DNA of 64,000 nt from the NCBI RefSeq assembly GCF_016802725.1, contig NC_052671.1:14279231-14343230 (forward strand), written 5' to 3'. This DNA is from Solenopsis invicta. Taxonomy: Eukaryota; Arthropoda; Insecta; Hymenoptera; Formicidae. Each line of letters begins with the position of its first letter. Positions within the stretch are counted from its first letter, which is position 1. The position numbers were made by a program, and so were the translations under genes. The notes beneath the pieces were generated by a model. That model was given only the letters and a program-made list of their open reading frames with translations. It did not search any database and was not told the DNA's origin. Below, one piece after another: positions 22,945 through 35,199 of the stretch.

Positions 22945-23434
22945 AAATTATTACTGAGCGCTAAGACCCGCTTTCGGTTAGCCGTTTTTCTCAGTTTAAA
23001 TGTAACGATACACTTTCCGGTCTCGTAACAGATTGTTTGTTCGCGTCGACTGAAAAGACGCTTTCTTACGATATCGATCGTCGCGGCAGATATTGCCGAG
23101 TGCCTCGGTGATCGAACTGACTAAGGCACCAGCACAAAGTGTAGGTAGATCCAGATTCAAATTCTGGTATTATTTTTCGCAACAAATTCTTTACAGTTTC
23201 CGGTACGGGGGTACTATAAGGATGCTTGGTAAATCAAAAATTATTAAATTGATTAGTAATTTAATTTGCGATGTCACATTGCTGCTTCTACTTAACGGCT
23301 GCGTTTTAAAGTCCGACGAACACGCGGCGCACAGTTTGCGGAACTTGTGTATATAAATTCATCCAGAAAATTATTATTGGGTACTAAGATCCGCTTTCAA
23401 CCGGTTAGCCGTTTTTCTCAATTTTAAATATGTC
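22945..23434 (+). repeat. Direct repeats of about 60 bp flanking a tRNA-like segment
   Basis: 22945-23002 and 23367-23434 share AAATTATTA, CTAAGACCCGCTTTC / CTAAGATCCGCTTTC and GGTTAGCCGTTTTTCTCA followed by TTTAAAT, about 420 bp apart. The intervening DNA holds the tRNA-like segment at 23095-23167. Could be a small retroelement with short terminal repeats or a local duplication. Confidence 0.5.
23095..23167 (+). repeat. tRNA-like segment (SINE head candidate)
   Basis: GCCGAGTGCC (A-box-like) is followed about 50 nt later by a perfect T-arm CCAGATTCAAATTCTGG (5-bp stem, loop TTCAAAT). GTGCCT...AGGCAC pairs between them. The cloverleaf lacks an acceptor stem and anticodon arm in register, so a tRNA-derived SINE is likelier than a functional tRNA. 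Confidence 0.4.
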
Positions 23435-23516
23435 GAAACAAAAATTTTACGAGTCTGTATTATCAGCCTTTATCAGTGTGGGTCTGCGATTTCATGGATG
23501 AAGAAAAGCGACGCGA

Positions 23517-23755
23517 TTAACCCAACATTTCCTTCGCTGCTTTCCTAATCTTTCCCTAGTGTTTTTGGACTTTGGAAAAATCTAAAAAAAATTCTGATGC
23601 ATCATTCCAACATTCCAGAATGCGATTTTACAATTTTTTGACCCGAAGCCATTTTTCATGATTTTTCTTGTACGTGTTCAAATTTGAGGCAAAATAATTC
23701 AAAATAAAAAATTCGCCTGGATCCTCAAATCCCCGATTGGATCACGGAGGGTTAA
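23517..23755 (+). mobile_element. TTAA-flanked MITE, copy 2
   Basis: Opens TTAACCCAACATTTCC and closes CCGATTGGATCACGGAGGGTTAA, so TTAA flanks CCC...GGG termini as in piggyBac-superfamily elements. Internal blocks shared with 35200-35470 include AACATTCCAGAAT, ACGTGTTC and GATCCTCAAATCCCCGATTGG/GATCTTGAAATCCCCGGTTGG. Confidence 0.6.
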
Positions 23756-24289
23756 TAAGTAGAAAACGGATCTGGTCGCGACACCAAGCGCGAGATCGCA
23801 ATTGGAAATAATGATTTATTCGACCGCGTCAGCTCTCGAAGGTGTTCAGGCAGCATGGACAGAGGGGAAGATGCTCCTTCGCGCGGTCTAATTGGTGGAA
23901 GCGAAGGGAGAAACTTGGACGTAAAAACACCGCGCGATATCGAACGTACGTGTCCGCCGGTGTATGGTTCCACGTATGATACGTGTCGTTACTCAACCCC
24001 TTCGGTCTTCTCCAACAGAAATCCCCTACCTCCGATATATTGCGAGAGCCGTCCCATCTCTCCCCTGCCCCTCCTCGGTTTACCCCATCGCGAGGCCCGG
24101 CAATGCAAATCTCTTTTTCTCCGCGCGCCTCGGTTTTATATGGTGCGTCTCTCCTCTCCCGTACCGAACTCTACCTCCCTTACGCGGTCGACCACTCTTT
24201 CCGCCTATCGTTCCTTCCTCCCCCTCCTCCCCACCGGCGGCGCCCTGTCGTTCCTTCGCCGCTATCATCCTTTCGTACGTGTGGTCTCC

Positions 24290-24316
24290 CTCCTCTCTCT
24301 CTCTCTCTCTCTCACC
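24290..24316 (+). repeat. (CT)n microsatellite
   Basis: CT repeat in a CpG-rich pyrimidine-skewed block (about 24000-24450). Confidence 0.9.
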
Positions 24317-24540
24317 CTCTCGTTCCTTTCTGCATTTCACTCCCTCTCTCTTCCGCTATCGTCTCTTCCGCGGTCGCCCACCCTCTTCGTCTTCCTCATT
24401 TCCACCCGCGCGCACCCCCGCCCCCGCCGTTTTCCACTCGGCAACACCGCCGACACCGCCACCGTCGCGGCCAATACAATCGCCGCCACGCCACCCTTCC
24501 TTCACGGCGTCGCTCGCCGCGTACCGGCTCTCTTTTTGTC

Positions 24541-24629
24541 ATTGTGGCTTATTCGATATATTGTCTACGGCGGTTCGCACGGAGGTGCGGCTGTCCCGGG
24601 GGCGTCGGGAGATATTAGAGACAAATGAC
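24541..24629 (+). repeat. Diverged segmental duplication, copy 1
   Basis: 89 bp core from ATTGTGGCTTATTCG to GAGACAAATGAC; about 85 percent identical to 25401-25489 with 13 differences, 12 of them transitions. Weaker similarity extends upstream to about 24475. No coding function recognised. Confidence 0.75.
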
Positions 24630-25400
24630 GGCGGAAGAAAAAAATCGCGTACGTGGGAACCGATCCTTGCGCCGGCACCTAGGCGTTTTTAACATTCGTT
24701 CCGGGGGTTGGACATTTGAATCCCGGTGACACACGACGTACGACTACATCGTCAATCAGATTCGAACGAGATGCCTGCAGCGTCATGAAATACGAGAGAC
24801 CGTCGCAATATCGTTTAATCATCTAATAAAATTAATGATCATCTGATAGTTTTGCCATTGCCCCTCTAATCCGTCAAGTTTTAGAAAAAGTTTAGGATCT
24901 CGAAATCCCTACGACGATAATTCCAGATCACTAGCGGGCGCGTTACCACCGGTCAATTCCATTGCTCCCTGTTTATTACAAGAGTTTACGGAAATAGGAA
25001 TCGTTCAGAATTCATCGTATCGTTGACACATTTGTATTTCGCGGCAATCTATGTTGCAGTATGCAAATCGGTATGTTACAAGAACTCGAATCGTCGATAA
25101 ATGCTGATTACGCATCGATCGTTATAGGAATTTCATTTTCACAGAGACTCGTCGAGATATTCAATATTTCCCTATTTACAAGCCATTTTTCTGCATTTGG
25201 GCCATTCGATAAAGTTTAAGGACCAAATGTCGGATGGATCGATCCGGTCATTAAATAAGCCGTCTCGTAAGATAGCCGCGTATGGCGGGATATCGACAAA
25301 ACTTTAGACTGGCCGTATCAATCATCGTGACAATATTATTACCGCCGGCGTCACCCTTCCTTCGGCGACACCGCGACACCGCGCACTGACTCTTTTTATT

Positions 25401-25489
25401 ATTGTGGCTTATTCCATGCATTGTCCGTGGCGGTTCGTACGAAGGCGCGGCTGTCCCAGGGGCGCCGAGAGATATTGGAGACAAATGAC
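25401..25489 (+). repeat. Diverged segmental duplication, copy 2
   Basis: Second copy of 24541-24629 in the same orientation, 860 bp away; weaker similarity extends upstream to about 25331. Confidence 0.75.
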
Positions 25490-28400
25490 ACTGCAACAAA
25501 TGCGTGGGCGAGAGACGACCCTACCGACACGGAAACCTTCCCCGGTTGGGTTATAGCCTTTGACTAATGTATCTGTTTTAAGAAATCGGACGCACCTAAT
25601 TGTATACCCTGCTAAAGCCACGGTTGCATGCGCATCGTTAATGGCACGTCGCATTACTCACGTTACCCAATTTAGATTAAAAACATTGGTATACTATATA
25701 CGTACACAAGAGAAGCTCCTTTTAATTTATAGACGTTTCCTCAACCGGAGGTAATTCTGTTCTTGATTTTGTTTAATTAACTGTACGAGTACAATAGCTA
25801 TTTAAATAAAATGCTCCGAATAAAATGAAAATTCATGTGTTTAAAAATGGAAATTGTTATCTCAGAATCGTTTCAGCGCAGGGGAGTCGCTTAATGTTTC
25901 CGTGTTTACAATTAGACGCTTCCGTACGCTAATCCAGTGCGAATAGAAAGAGCATGAAACGGCAATAGGGATGATGGGGAACGCAAAGAGCGAGTTTCTC
26001 CGCGGAGGGTGGCGGTGGGTGCTAAGGGGTACCTCGCACGTCGAATGTTGAATTTTATCACTGACGCGCGATCTCCCCCAAGACTGTGGCTGCCCCGAGA
26101 AGAGACGCGAGAGGGGGTGTTGTTGCGGATAGGTTGGTTTCGACCGAGTCCGGAGATGGAGGCCGTTCTCGAGTCGCGAGGAAAGGGGCGCGCAACGCAA
26201 GCGGCACAGGCTAATGAACTTCTCATTGATTGGTTAAAATTTCGTTAATACTCTGATGTGTGCTTCCATGTCTCGCGCCGGTTCCTCCATCAACACAAAC
26301 ACCAACGTGCAGACCAGCCCGACACAGCCTGGCAGCAGTTCTCTCTCGCTCTCTGTGTAACCCATTCCTCCTTCTGGTGGAAATTCACCTCTTCCTACTT
26401 CCACCCGCGCCTCCGCGGCTCCGGCCGACCACCCTCGTCTCACTCTCAGAAGGGTGAATTTCGAAGGGTGGTTCCACGTTAGTTAGGCCTCTCCGCGGCG
26501 GTATAGCAGCAGGCACAGCGCCCACCACCACCATCACCTTTTATGACTGGTGGAAACTAACGAAATTTCCCTATCGGCGATCAATCCTCCTCCTGCTCGT
26601 GCGAACCCTTTTCATTGATCTGCCGGTCGCCTCCGCTGAGGTAGCGCAACCCCTTATCGTAACACCCTTCTGACCGAGCAACAGAATCCCCTCTGAGCTC
26701 ACCACCGCTGAAACTTCTCTTCGTTACTCCCGGCCTGGTGTTGTCGTCTCTTTTTCTGTTCTGCCGTATCCATTCCCTTGCCCTTGTACCCGCATCAACC
26801 CCTGTGTTCACTCGAAATATTACCGTCGTCCGAGTGTGTCCTCTCCCCCCGCCCTATGCTCGATGAAGGGTGGAGAAAGACAGAGAGAGGAAAGGGGTGA
26901 CAGCGAAAGAGAGAGGCGAAGGGAAGGAGAGGAGAAAAAGAGCCGGCTTCGATGGCAATGACGAATCTCTAATTTTAATATCGCTCCAGTTCGCTTTGAA
27001 GTGCCCTCGTTAAGCTGGACACACACAAGGAGGATCGACCGTACTGTCGGCCGCCCACACGCGCGGATTTTTTATCCCGGCGGGACGTCAAGCCAGGCTC
27101 GGTCGCACGTTTTGCGGACGCGGCTTAACCTCGGGAATCACGTGTCAGGGAAGGTCCGCTTATAGCCATTACAGTCTAGCACGAGTGCGCTCGGGTACAA
27201 TTTCCCCTGGTCAAATAGCTAAGTCCCGATTCATTTAGTCATAAACAGAATAATAAATTTTTCTAATAAATCAAAACTGATTAGCAACATCAGTGTTCAG
27301 TCTTAATCACCATTGCTGTAATCGATATCGTTGTAAGTGTTAAAAATATGTTTTAACCGTTCGAGATATTTAAAATTCATTAATACTTGTGATATAATTT
27401 CAGTAAATGTCAAATTAATACTGCATAGCTGCAAAATTATTAAAAATTCCCAATTGGAAAAATCTAGGAACAAATCAAATTATTAGTATTAATCATATAA
27501 TAAAAATTAATATTCTTCGCGATTAATACTGTGTATGTGCGTGTGTATTTTTGTTCTTATTACTTTGGCTCAATAAATCCATCCCAACGTGATATCCTCT
27601 TTATCCATATCGCGGGAGTTTGCAGCTTTAAAACGGAAAGTTCTTTCAGGCCGATGTTACCTATTCGTGGTTCGGAGAGTGCCGATAATCGCTAAATTAA
27701 CTTTGAATACCTGACGCCGCGTAACCTTTCATCCGCCTGCGTAGACACGTTTTAACAACAAACTGATACCACGAGGAGCGATATTCAATGCTCTTTCAGT
27801 AACGAGGATCGTGTATCAGCAAATCGCCGTTCCGAGTTTTCTCCCCCGAGCTTCCCATAATTGCATATCGTACATTTCGAAATGTAGACGGATGCGTGCA
27901 CGGCCAGTGCTCACTATTACATCTACACGCGATTTATATGGATTTTTTTTATGCTACCGTTAACTTTACCGACATTAATTCTATCACATAAGTCGGCGTT
28001 TGCATAATCGCCAATAATCAATGTAATCGTTCCACTCGTTTCCAATCGTTATATAAACTGATTCTTTCCAAATACTCTGTACAAAGCATGTAAAACGTCG
28101 TTAATAGATCAGAGGCTTTTTTTTATACACGACATTTTTTCTATATCTTGGCCTGCACAGATAACTCATCTACGTTCTGTTTCCGGAACTTGTTTTAGGT
28201 CAAGGTTAGCGTCGAGAATCTCAAGCTTGAAATTCATTAAGTCCGTAAAACCTTGGAAGAATCTAGTGGGTCACGGGTGTTCTCTGATAAGAGTCGGCCG
28301 GAGCTCCGAGAGGAGAATACTCCAGCGGAAAAGAAAGAGAAAGAGAGAGAAGCGAAAAATAACAAGAAGAAGGGGAGACGCGTAATCCCTAACCTCGGAC

Positions 28401-31400
28401 AACGCCGAGCTGCAGAGAAAACGAGGGAAAGAGATGCAGAGGACGCTCGAGAGAAAAGGACGAAGCTGCAGACGAAGGAGCAGAAGGGATGCGGAGAACG
28501 CGGGGAAGGTGGAGGTGCACGGCACGACGAGAGACTACAGCGTGAGAAGGAACGCGGCGAAGGGTCGAAAGAAGTTTCTGACCTGCTTACGGTATATGCG
28601 AACCCAGGAGTTCCCGCTACTTCGCAAGAGTTTCCGAAGTGGCAAAGCAGACACCACCTACCCTCTCTCTCACTCAGTCCTCCCTATTTCGCCCTCTTGT
28701 CCAACCTCCTATCCTCCTTTCAAGCGCCGCTGCACTCCCCGCTTTCTACCACATTCACGTTGCCACCGCTGTTGCTGCTGCTGCTGCTGCTGTTGCACGT
28801 TGGGGTGTTGCATGTTGTTTACCCCTTTCGCGGGGGCGCGGGCTTTACTTTCATTTGACGGTGAAAGTGAACGGAGCCACGTCCCGTGGAGAGCTGCCAC
28901 GTTTAACTGGGACGCCGAACCATAACTTCAATGCGTATGCATATGCGCGTATACTGTATAAGTATATACCTATGTATGCGTGCCCGCGAATTGCGGAGTA
29001 GTTTACATCTTTGAAGGAAATCCATGATACATGCCGTCACGTTTTGCGAATATTGAAATATTCCACATTTTTGGAGAATCGCTAGATCGCATAAGCATTG
29101 AAGAATTCGTAGCACTGTAGAAGCGAAGTATATTGCGGTATTAAAACACGAAAGAGTTCGACTCGATTATATCCTATTAGGATAGAACGCTACGTTTTCT
29201 TTTATTTCATATCGCATTACTCCATTTACATCGAGCTTAATCTTGAAACTCGTAATTCTTCGACGTAGATCGTGCAGCAATAACGTCCACCCTCTGCGTT
29301 CATTGTCTACAAACGCCGTATCGATTTGTTGGTGCCTTAAGACCTGTCGCTTTTGAAAAAAGAAAGAAAGAAAAAGGTCTAGAGCCGTTTTGACAACAAA
29401 AGAGTCGCGAACGAGGCATATCCGCACGCGGCATCGTCGATCACCGCTTCGATCTCAGATTATTATCGCAATTAATTTCTACCAGGCTTGAGCACCGAAG
29501 AAGGTAACGCGCGTGCCTCGGACTGGAGCCGTATTGGCCGTGTTGAGCGATGATTAATTAGAGACGGTAGACGCGGGACACGCGACTTTTAGCCGGTTTT
29601 GCATCGATCAACCACCCAGCTTCTATCGACGAGCTTCTGTCGTCTTCGTCTTCTTCGTAACTTCTTCGGTGCTTAATACCTTCACGATTTTCCATTATCC
29701 CCACACGGAACCCGCGACTTACTCGTAACGTCTAGCACGTGCAACGCTGCGTAAATCGTATAATTAATACGACACCACGTATATATTCTCTACGTGTGAA
29801 AATGTTACTTGTTAGTAAAATGTTATTTTAGATCTAGATTTCTCCAGACAAATGTATTATAGGAAGATCAATGCGCCGCGTCACCTTTTTTTTCTACATA
29901 GAGTTATTTTCTATACTCACATACTTTATGTGATAATGTAACTGTTACAAGGGGAAATGCATAGATAGATTGGAGGTATTCTCGTTCTCGTCACCGCAAG
30001 AATATCGAGGCTGGGACCTAGGAAGCCAATCGAGGGCGATTAAATCGGCCGTCGCGCGAAAGCCCTCCTCCATCGGAACCGATCGCGGTGGCGACGTTCC
30101 TGATCACTCAGTGAATGAGAGCCAAGCAAGTCAGAAGCCCGCATCGGAGCTTTCGCCTGTACCTAGGCGAGAGGAGGAGGAGGGGGAGAAAGAGGAGGAT
30201 GAGGATGAGGATGTGGGTGGCAGGGAGGCAGAAGTGGTGGTAGCGGTCGCGGTACGGTGGTGGTGGAAGGAAGAAGGTGGGGTGGGTGAGAGAATGAGAA
30301 CGAGATGGGGCGAGAGACAAGGCCGAGTGCGAGAGAAAGGAAACGAGAGAGGATGCGGTATAGGAGGTACTAGGCGCCTGTAGTCTCATCTCGCTCGGTA
30401 TCTTACGCCGATACCTAGCTCTCGCTCCGTTCTAACCCTTTGCCGGGCGATTCATCCATCCCCTTCTCTCTTTATTTGAGTATAATTATTGATTATTGGA
30501 CGACGGAAGGCCGGCTACTCTAGGACGTAGAGGAGGTAGGGTTGGTGTAGGTACCAACGTTCGAGAGGGTTGGCTGGAGGTTGAAGAACGGTAGGAGGGT
30601 GATTAAGCTATATGCCTGGCATATCCCACCCCTTGGTATCACCCTTTCCTCCCCCTCCCCCCGCGCCCCTCGCGCGTCCTCCTGCTACGTTCGCCTTTCA
30701 CTCACCCCTTCTTGCCCGCCATCCGTTCTTCCGATACCACGAGGCTGCTGTCTCTCTCGGTCTTTCTGTACTGACAATTAGACTGATAGGTATATCTTAG
30801 TCTGCTATCGATTTGATTCCACCCTATCGTGTAGGGTGCACCCGCACCCGCACACCCGGGCAAAATTTACATCGTGTATGCTACAACGACGTCGATCGCG
30901 ATGCCGTCCTACAGCAGCCACCCTCTACCGCTTCTCAACCCGCCACCCACCTCCTGCCACCCTTCTCTCGCACTCGTCCGTGTCCACCACCCCTCCGCCT
31001 TTGAATCCCCCTTCGAAGCAGCCTTCGATTATAACCAAAGCCCTCGCGCTCTACGTCCGTATAGCGCCAATACATCCGCCTTCCAAGGGGTTGATTAGTG
31101 CATTACCACTCGAACTCGTTCTACTGCCGCCCCCTGCGGAAGCGCCGCCACCCCATCCCGACTGACAAGAGAACCCCGCATTTCGATGCGGCCGATACTA
31201 TACTGGTTCGCATTCAATTCGCGGCTCCTCGTTCTTTCCCGATCCTTCTCCGCCTTCTCAAGCCTCGAGGATATTCCCCAAAGTCCTCCGAGTCCCCGCG
31301 GACTTGATTACCGGCGCGGTAATCGCCAATTGTAGGATTAATTATAAATTATAAATACCTGCCCACACGGTTTGCGCACGGAATAAACGATAAATAATTC

Positions 31401-31468
31401 CACGCGGTCTTATATACTCGCCAAATCTTCGGATTCGCAATGTACTCGATATCTGCCTACACACGTGG
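25490..31468. other. cut upstream intron, CpG and low-complexity blocks
   Basis: GC-rich blocks at about 25850-27150, 28250-28900 (including a CTG run near 28765-28795) and 29970-31310 (GGA-rich then C-rich) alternate with AT-rich DNA at 27240-27580 and 29040-29440. Long open frames are low-complexity and overlap on several frames. No gene recognised. Confidence 0.5.
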
Positions 31469-31505
31469 ACTCACCTGTAACAGAAAACAAGAAACACGTG
31501 GTTAG
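31469..31505 (-). promoter_or_regulatory. Candidate recursive-splice (ratchet point) site in the giant cut intron
   Basis: On the minus strand a CTAAC branch-point consensus (31501-31505) is followed by the tract TTTCTTGTTTTCTGTTACAG ending at 31475, directly abutted by GTGAGT (31474-31469). A strong acceptor fused to a strong donor with no bases between is the known signature of zero-nucleotide exons used for stepwise intron removal in long Drosophila introns. It sits 18.2 kb upstream of the coiled-coil exon, on the correct strand. The elements are seen in the sequence; the function is inferred. Confidence 0.6.
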
Positions 31506-32173
31506 TCTTTTTGTTACGGAGAAAATGCATTATTTTTTACACGCCAAGTTTAAATTATTTATTATTATATATTTACATTAATCACACACAATTAATAACG
31601 AAACGTAGAATTAGAGATGTAATAACTGTAATCTTTTAGGTTGACAATACGATTAATATTTTATTTTATAGTCATATTATGGTGACAAGAAAGGGATGTA
31701 CTATTAAATATTTTAAATATTTTTGGACTTGATTATAAAATCAAATATTTATTTTCTTTACGAAATAAAATTGAACTAAAATTTTTTAATCTTTAGAAAT
31801 TGAAAAACATGTTACTATTCATTTTTTATATATAATAGTTTTTACTGAAAATTCAAGATTGAAATATTGATGAATATTAGTCACGTGAAAGAAAATATAT
31901 TATTATAAACATTATGGCTGGCGTTAAAATTAACTGTAACTCTTCACTGTGCTGGCATGGTTTTTTTTATTGCAAAAATACGTTAGAAAAAGTACGAGAA
32001 ACAAGCACTAATGATTAAGGCCGCTGTCGATTATTAAAATCCACTCGAAAGCGGATATCGACGCTTGCCTGCATAGGCTTTCTATTAATTGTGAAATAAT
32101 TAACGAAGTTAATCGACAGCTCGACGAGTGTCGACGAGTTTCAACCTACAAAATCACCTCCCACGGTCATAGA

Positions 32174-32247
32174 GACATCACCTTCATATCATTATATGAC
32201 GCCTCCCCTATCACGCGGACATCACCTTTATATCATTATATAATGCC
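32174..32247 (+). repeat. 44-bp imperfect tandem repeat
   Basis: GACATCACCTTCATATCATT at 32174 recurs as GACATCACCTTTATATCATT at 32218, each followed by ATAT(G/A)A(C/T)GCC. Confidence 0.75.
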
Positions 32248-32340
32248 GCTAATGAAACTTCCATAGGGTCGAAATATCGATGCGTCGACCCGAACGAATT
32301 GTATCGGTCTATCAATCACTCATTCGTATGCATCCAATAT

Positions 32341-32708
32341 GGTACAGGTTGTATCAGAAGTCGTACACTTTTTCTCCGTTAGATGCACCTTGAAAACGAG
32401 GAAATTGTCTTTCTTCGTATATTTTTGACATATTCAATGTCCCGACAATTAAATTTTCAATTAAAAAATCTCTGTTAACGTATAAGATCTACTTAAAATT
32501 AAATCGAGTAGAACATTTTGCCAACGCACACGTACACGCACACACGCCCATTCGAATCTTAGGTTCCGAATGTTTATTTTCAATATAGTGTATCTGCATA
32601 ATTGGTCCATCTATCATATTTTGTGCTAAGGAAAAATTATTCTCATATATTCATCAAGAGATCCATTATATCACTAGTTTCCGTGATAAAAACTGAACAC
32701 CCTGTACA
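32341..32708. mobile_element. Possible TIR element with TACAGGGTGT ends
   Basis: Left GGTACAGGTTGTATCAGAAG and the complement of right AACTGAACACCCTGTACA share TACAGGxTGTxxCAG. About 368 bp, no protein. Short, imperfect ends make this tentative. Confidence 0.3.
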
Positions 32709-34537
32709 CAATATATACGTATCGCTCGCCACCCCCTGCAACGCCCACAACCAATCCGATCATGCACGCATTATAGAATATAATTGACATCCGTCCGCCC
32801 TACGAACGAGTGTGTGTCCAGTCACTGTCAGTCGTCGAAGTCGATGCTGTTGATTTTTCGGGGCCGTCGAACTGTACGTCGCTCGTCTGTTTGCCTTGCA
32901 AAAATAAAAGGAGCAAGGGAAAGATAGATTCTTTTTCGCGCGTCCAAAATGGGAACGGAGAACGACTGAAGATTGCGCGATAACGAAAATGCGAGCGAAA
33001 ATGTCGACAACATGAGCGTACAATGCTACATCAGTAGATCGAAAAATATTTGCGGCATCACATAAGAACTCTGAACGAAATTTATGTTTCACGATTTTGT
33101 TAGTCGGTTTTGCCGTTACGTTTCGCATAAGAAACATATAATATACATATAGAATGAGATGGAAGTGGGGATTAATGTTGACTCATAAATATGTTTTGGT
33201 TTACTTAACATAACTGAATTTTTTTAATTTAAAAATTGTTACAGCAGATTTCAATTTGTTACATATATGTATTCACCATTATTATTTTCCGCTTGCAATA
33301 CATAAAATAATTCAGTGCACCGGATTCCTATGCAAATTGCATATTTTTTTAAAAAGCAGATTAGAAAATAAGGTCAAAGTACAAATTTGTCTCATTGAAA
33401 AATCATCCTAAAAATGCATATGCTTCTGCAGAATTTGTAATAAATATTTGCATAAAAAATCAATGTCTAATAATTAGGTATTGTGATTAGGTAATCTATA
33501 GTGGAATATATTTACGAATCGAACCAATAAAATTCTTAAAACCACAATTAAAAAATCTCAAATCTCGACTCTGAGATAGTTTGGCTTCATTCACGGAAAC
33601 GGCTTTCCTCGCGCTTCCGAAATCACAACACGAAATAACAATAACCATCGTTTCTCCGTAATCGCGCAATGCAAACAAATGATCGATCATGTATACGTAT
33701 ACTGAAAGTCGAGCGTGTCCTCCAGGTACAATCTCGCGATCTGTACAGAGACGTTAATCTCGCCAACAGGAGAATTTTATCGCCCGCAACCCCCGAGTGA
33801 CACGCGGTCCGTCGTAAAAATCTCAGATGCCCCCTGGGCAGGTGAACGCGCCAGGGCGAAGCAGTAAACGTTACCGACTAATCCAGTGTGTGTGTGCGTG
33901 TACACGACATGTCTACGTAGGCACGTAACTATACGTTCGCACGCACGCGCGTGCACGGGCAAGCTCGGTTATTACTCCGTGAATGATAGTCGCTTGGTGA
34001 ACGACGGTAGGGGAATGTACCTTAGGCGAGCATCGGTTAATGGGCTCCGGCTCGTGTGAGTGAGCCTCCTGTTACACCAACACGTCGTTGACAGGCTTGT
34101 AAACCCATAAAGAAATTTGATAATAAATAGAGAACCCCCTCCTCCACCCCCAGCGTCGCCTGCTCGCGCGCGCGAGTGTTTTTATCAGCGTGCTACCCGC
34201 GAACCGGAGAAATTACGCTCACGGGTGGGCGTGTGTGTGTCTGTGTGCGTGCGTGTAGATGTGTTGCTTGAATTTATAATGCTTGGGGCTATAAAAAAAC
34301 GAAGGAAGAAACAGCGCCTGGTTGGCTCCGCATTGCGTGTATGTACACACGTGAGCACGAGTCTGTGCGTGTGAAGCGAGAAGCATTAGAAAGAGTGAGA
34401 GAGAGAAAGGGAGAAGAAGTTAGAGAGAGGAAGGGAAAGGGAGGTATACGATATCGCGGCAACGTAGGTGGCATATATTTGACGGGGAAACTAAACAAAA
34501 TCATCCACGTGGCTAGGAATACGGTTTTATGATCGCG

Positions 34538-34643
34538 AGCTGATTTCATAGGAGGATGAAAGGCGCGTGCTCTCTCTCTCTCTCTCTCCTAGCTGATTTC
34601 ATAGGAGGATGAAAGGCGCGTGCTCTCTCTCTCTCTCTCTCCT
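34538..34643 (+). repeat. 53-bp perfect tandem duplication with embedded CT run
   Basis: The unit AGCTGATTTCATAGGAGGAT plus GAAAGGCGCGTG and a CT microsatellite is present twice without a visible difference (34538-34590, 34591-34643). This implies a recent duplication or recombination at the CT tract. Confidence 0.9.
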
Positions 34644-35199
34644 CTCACGCGTGGCAGAAGTAAATAAATAGTTCGTTAAACTCTATCGCGCACCGCGTGT
34701 GCACGTGCCATCGCGTAAATATCACGGCGTTTCGCGTAATGAAGCCTCTCTCTCTCTCTCTCTGCGTTGTCTACATTTCGCCGGATGCGGAACAAGTGAC
34801 GCCCGCGCAATTGCATAACGCTGATCACGCTAGATAAAGTAGCGAAGAGCAGACAGCGCCGACGGAAAGTACGGGCTTCCCTCCGATAAGTATCCCCCAG
34901 GGAGGCAAACGGTCGAATGAGATTTCCGATATCGACATTAACGGATTCTGGAAGTATCTTGGAAGGATTAGAGCTGGTCGAACCGCTGTTAATCGATAAC
35001 GAGCAACGTCTATCGCGACGTTTCCCCCGGTGATAAACCCTTCGAGCGGCTAAGCGAAGCGTTTAAATTACATTCGTGGCGATGTGCACGAAGCAATCGT
35101 AGAATTTAAGCCGGCTGTATCTACAAACGGCGGACAAGATTATAAAGAATCGCGTCACGTAAGAGAAGGAGACAGAGAGAGAGAGAAAATTCTTAAAAT

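Larger units (their letters stand above)
31506..34537. other. cut upstream intron, mostly AT-rich
   Basis: AT-rich sequence with the 44-bp repeat, a tentative TIR element and short GT repeats near 33888 and 34228. No exon recognised. Confidence 0.5.

Noticed and set aside
23855..24628. Three overlapping plus-strand frames over 200 codons
   Set aside because: Simultaneously open frames in a CpG/pyrimidine-skewed block indicate composition, not coding.
28709..28900. PolyQ-containing minus-strand frame considered as an upstream cut exon
   Set aside because: Short CTG microsatellite only; flanks have no coiled-coil or Cut motifs and no paired splice sites.
31358..31474. 114-bp exon between the ratchet-point acceptor and a GCAG|GTATTT downstream
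   Set aside because: The second donor is weak (GTATTT) and no conserved coding frame is evident; the zero-length-exon reading is stronger.
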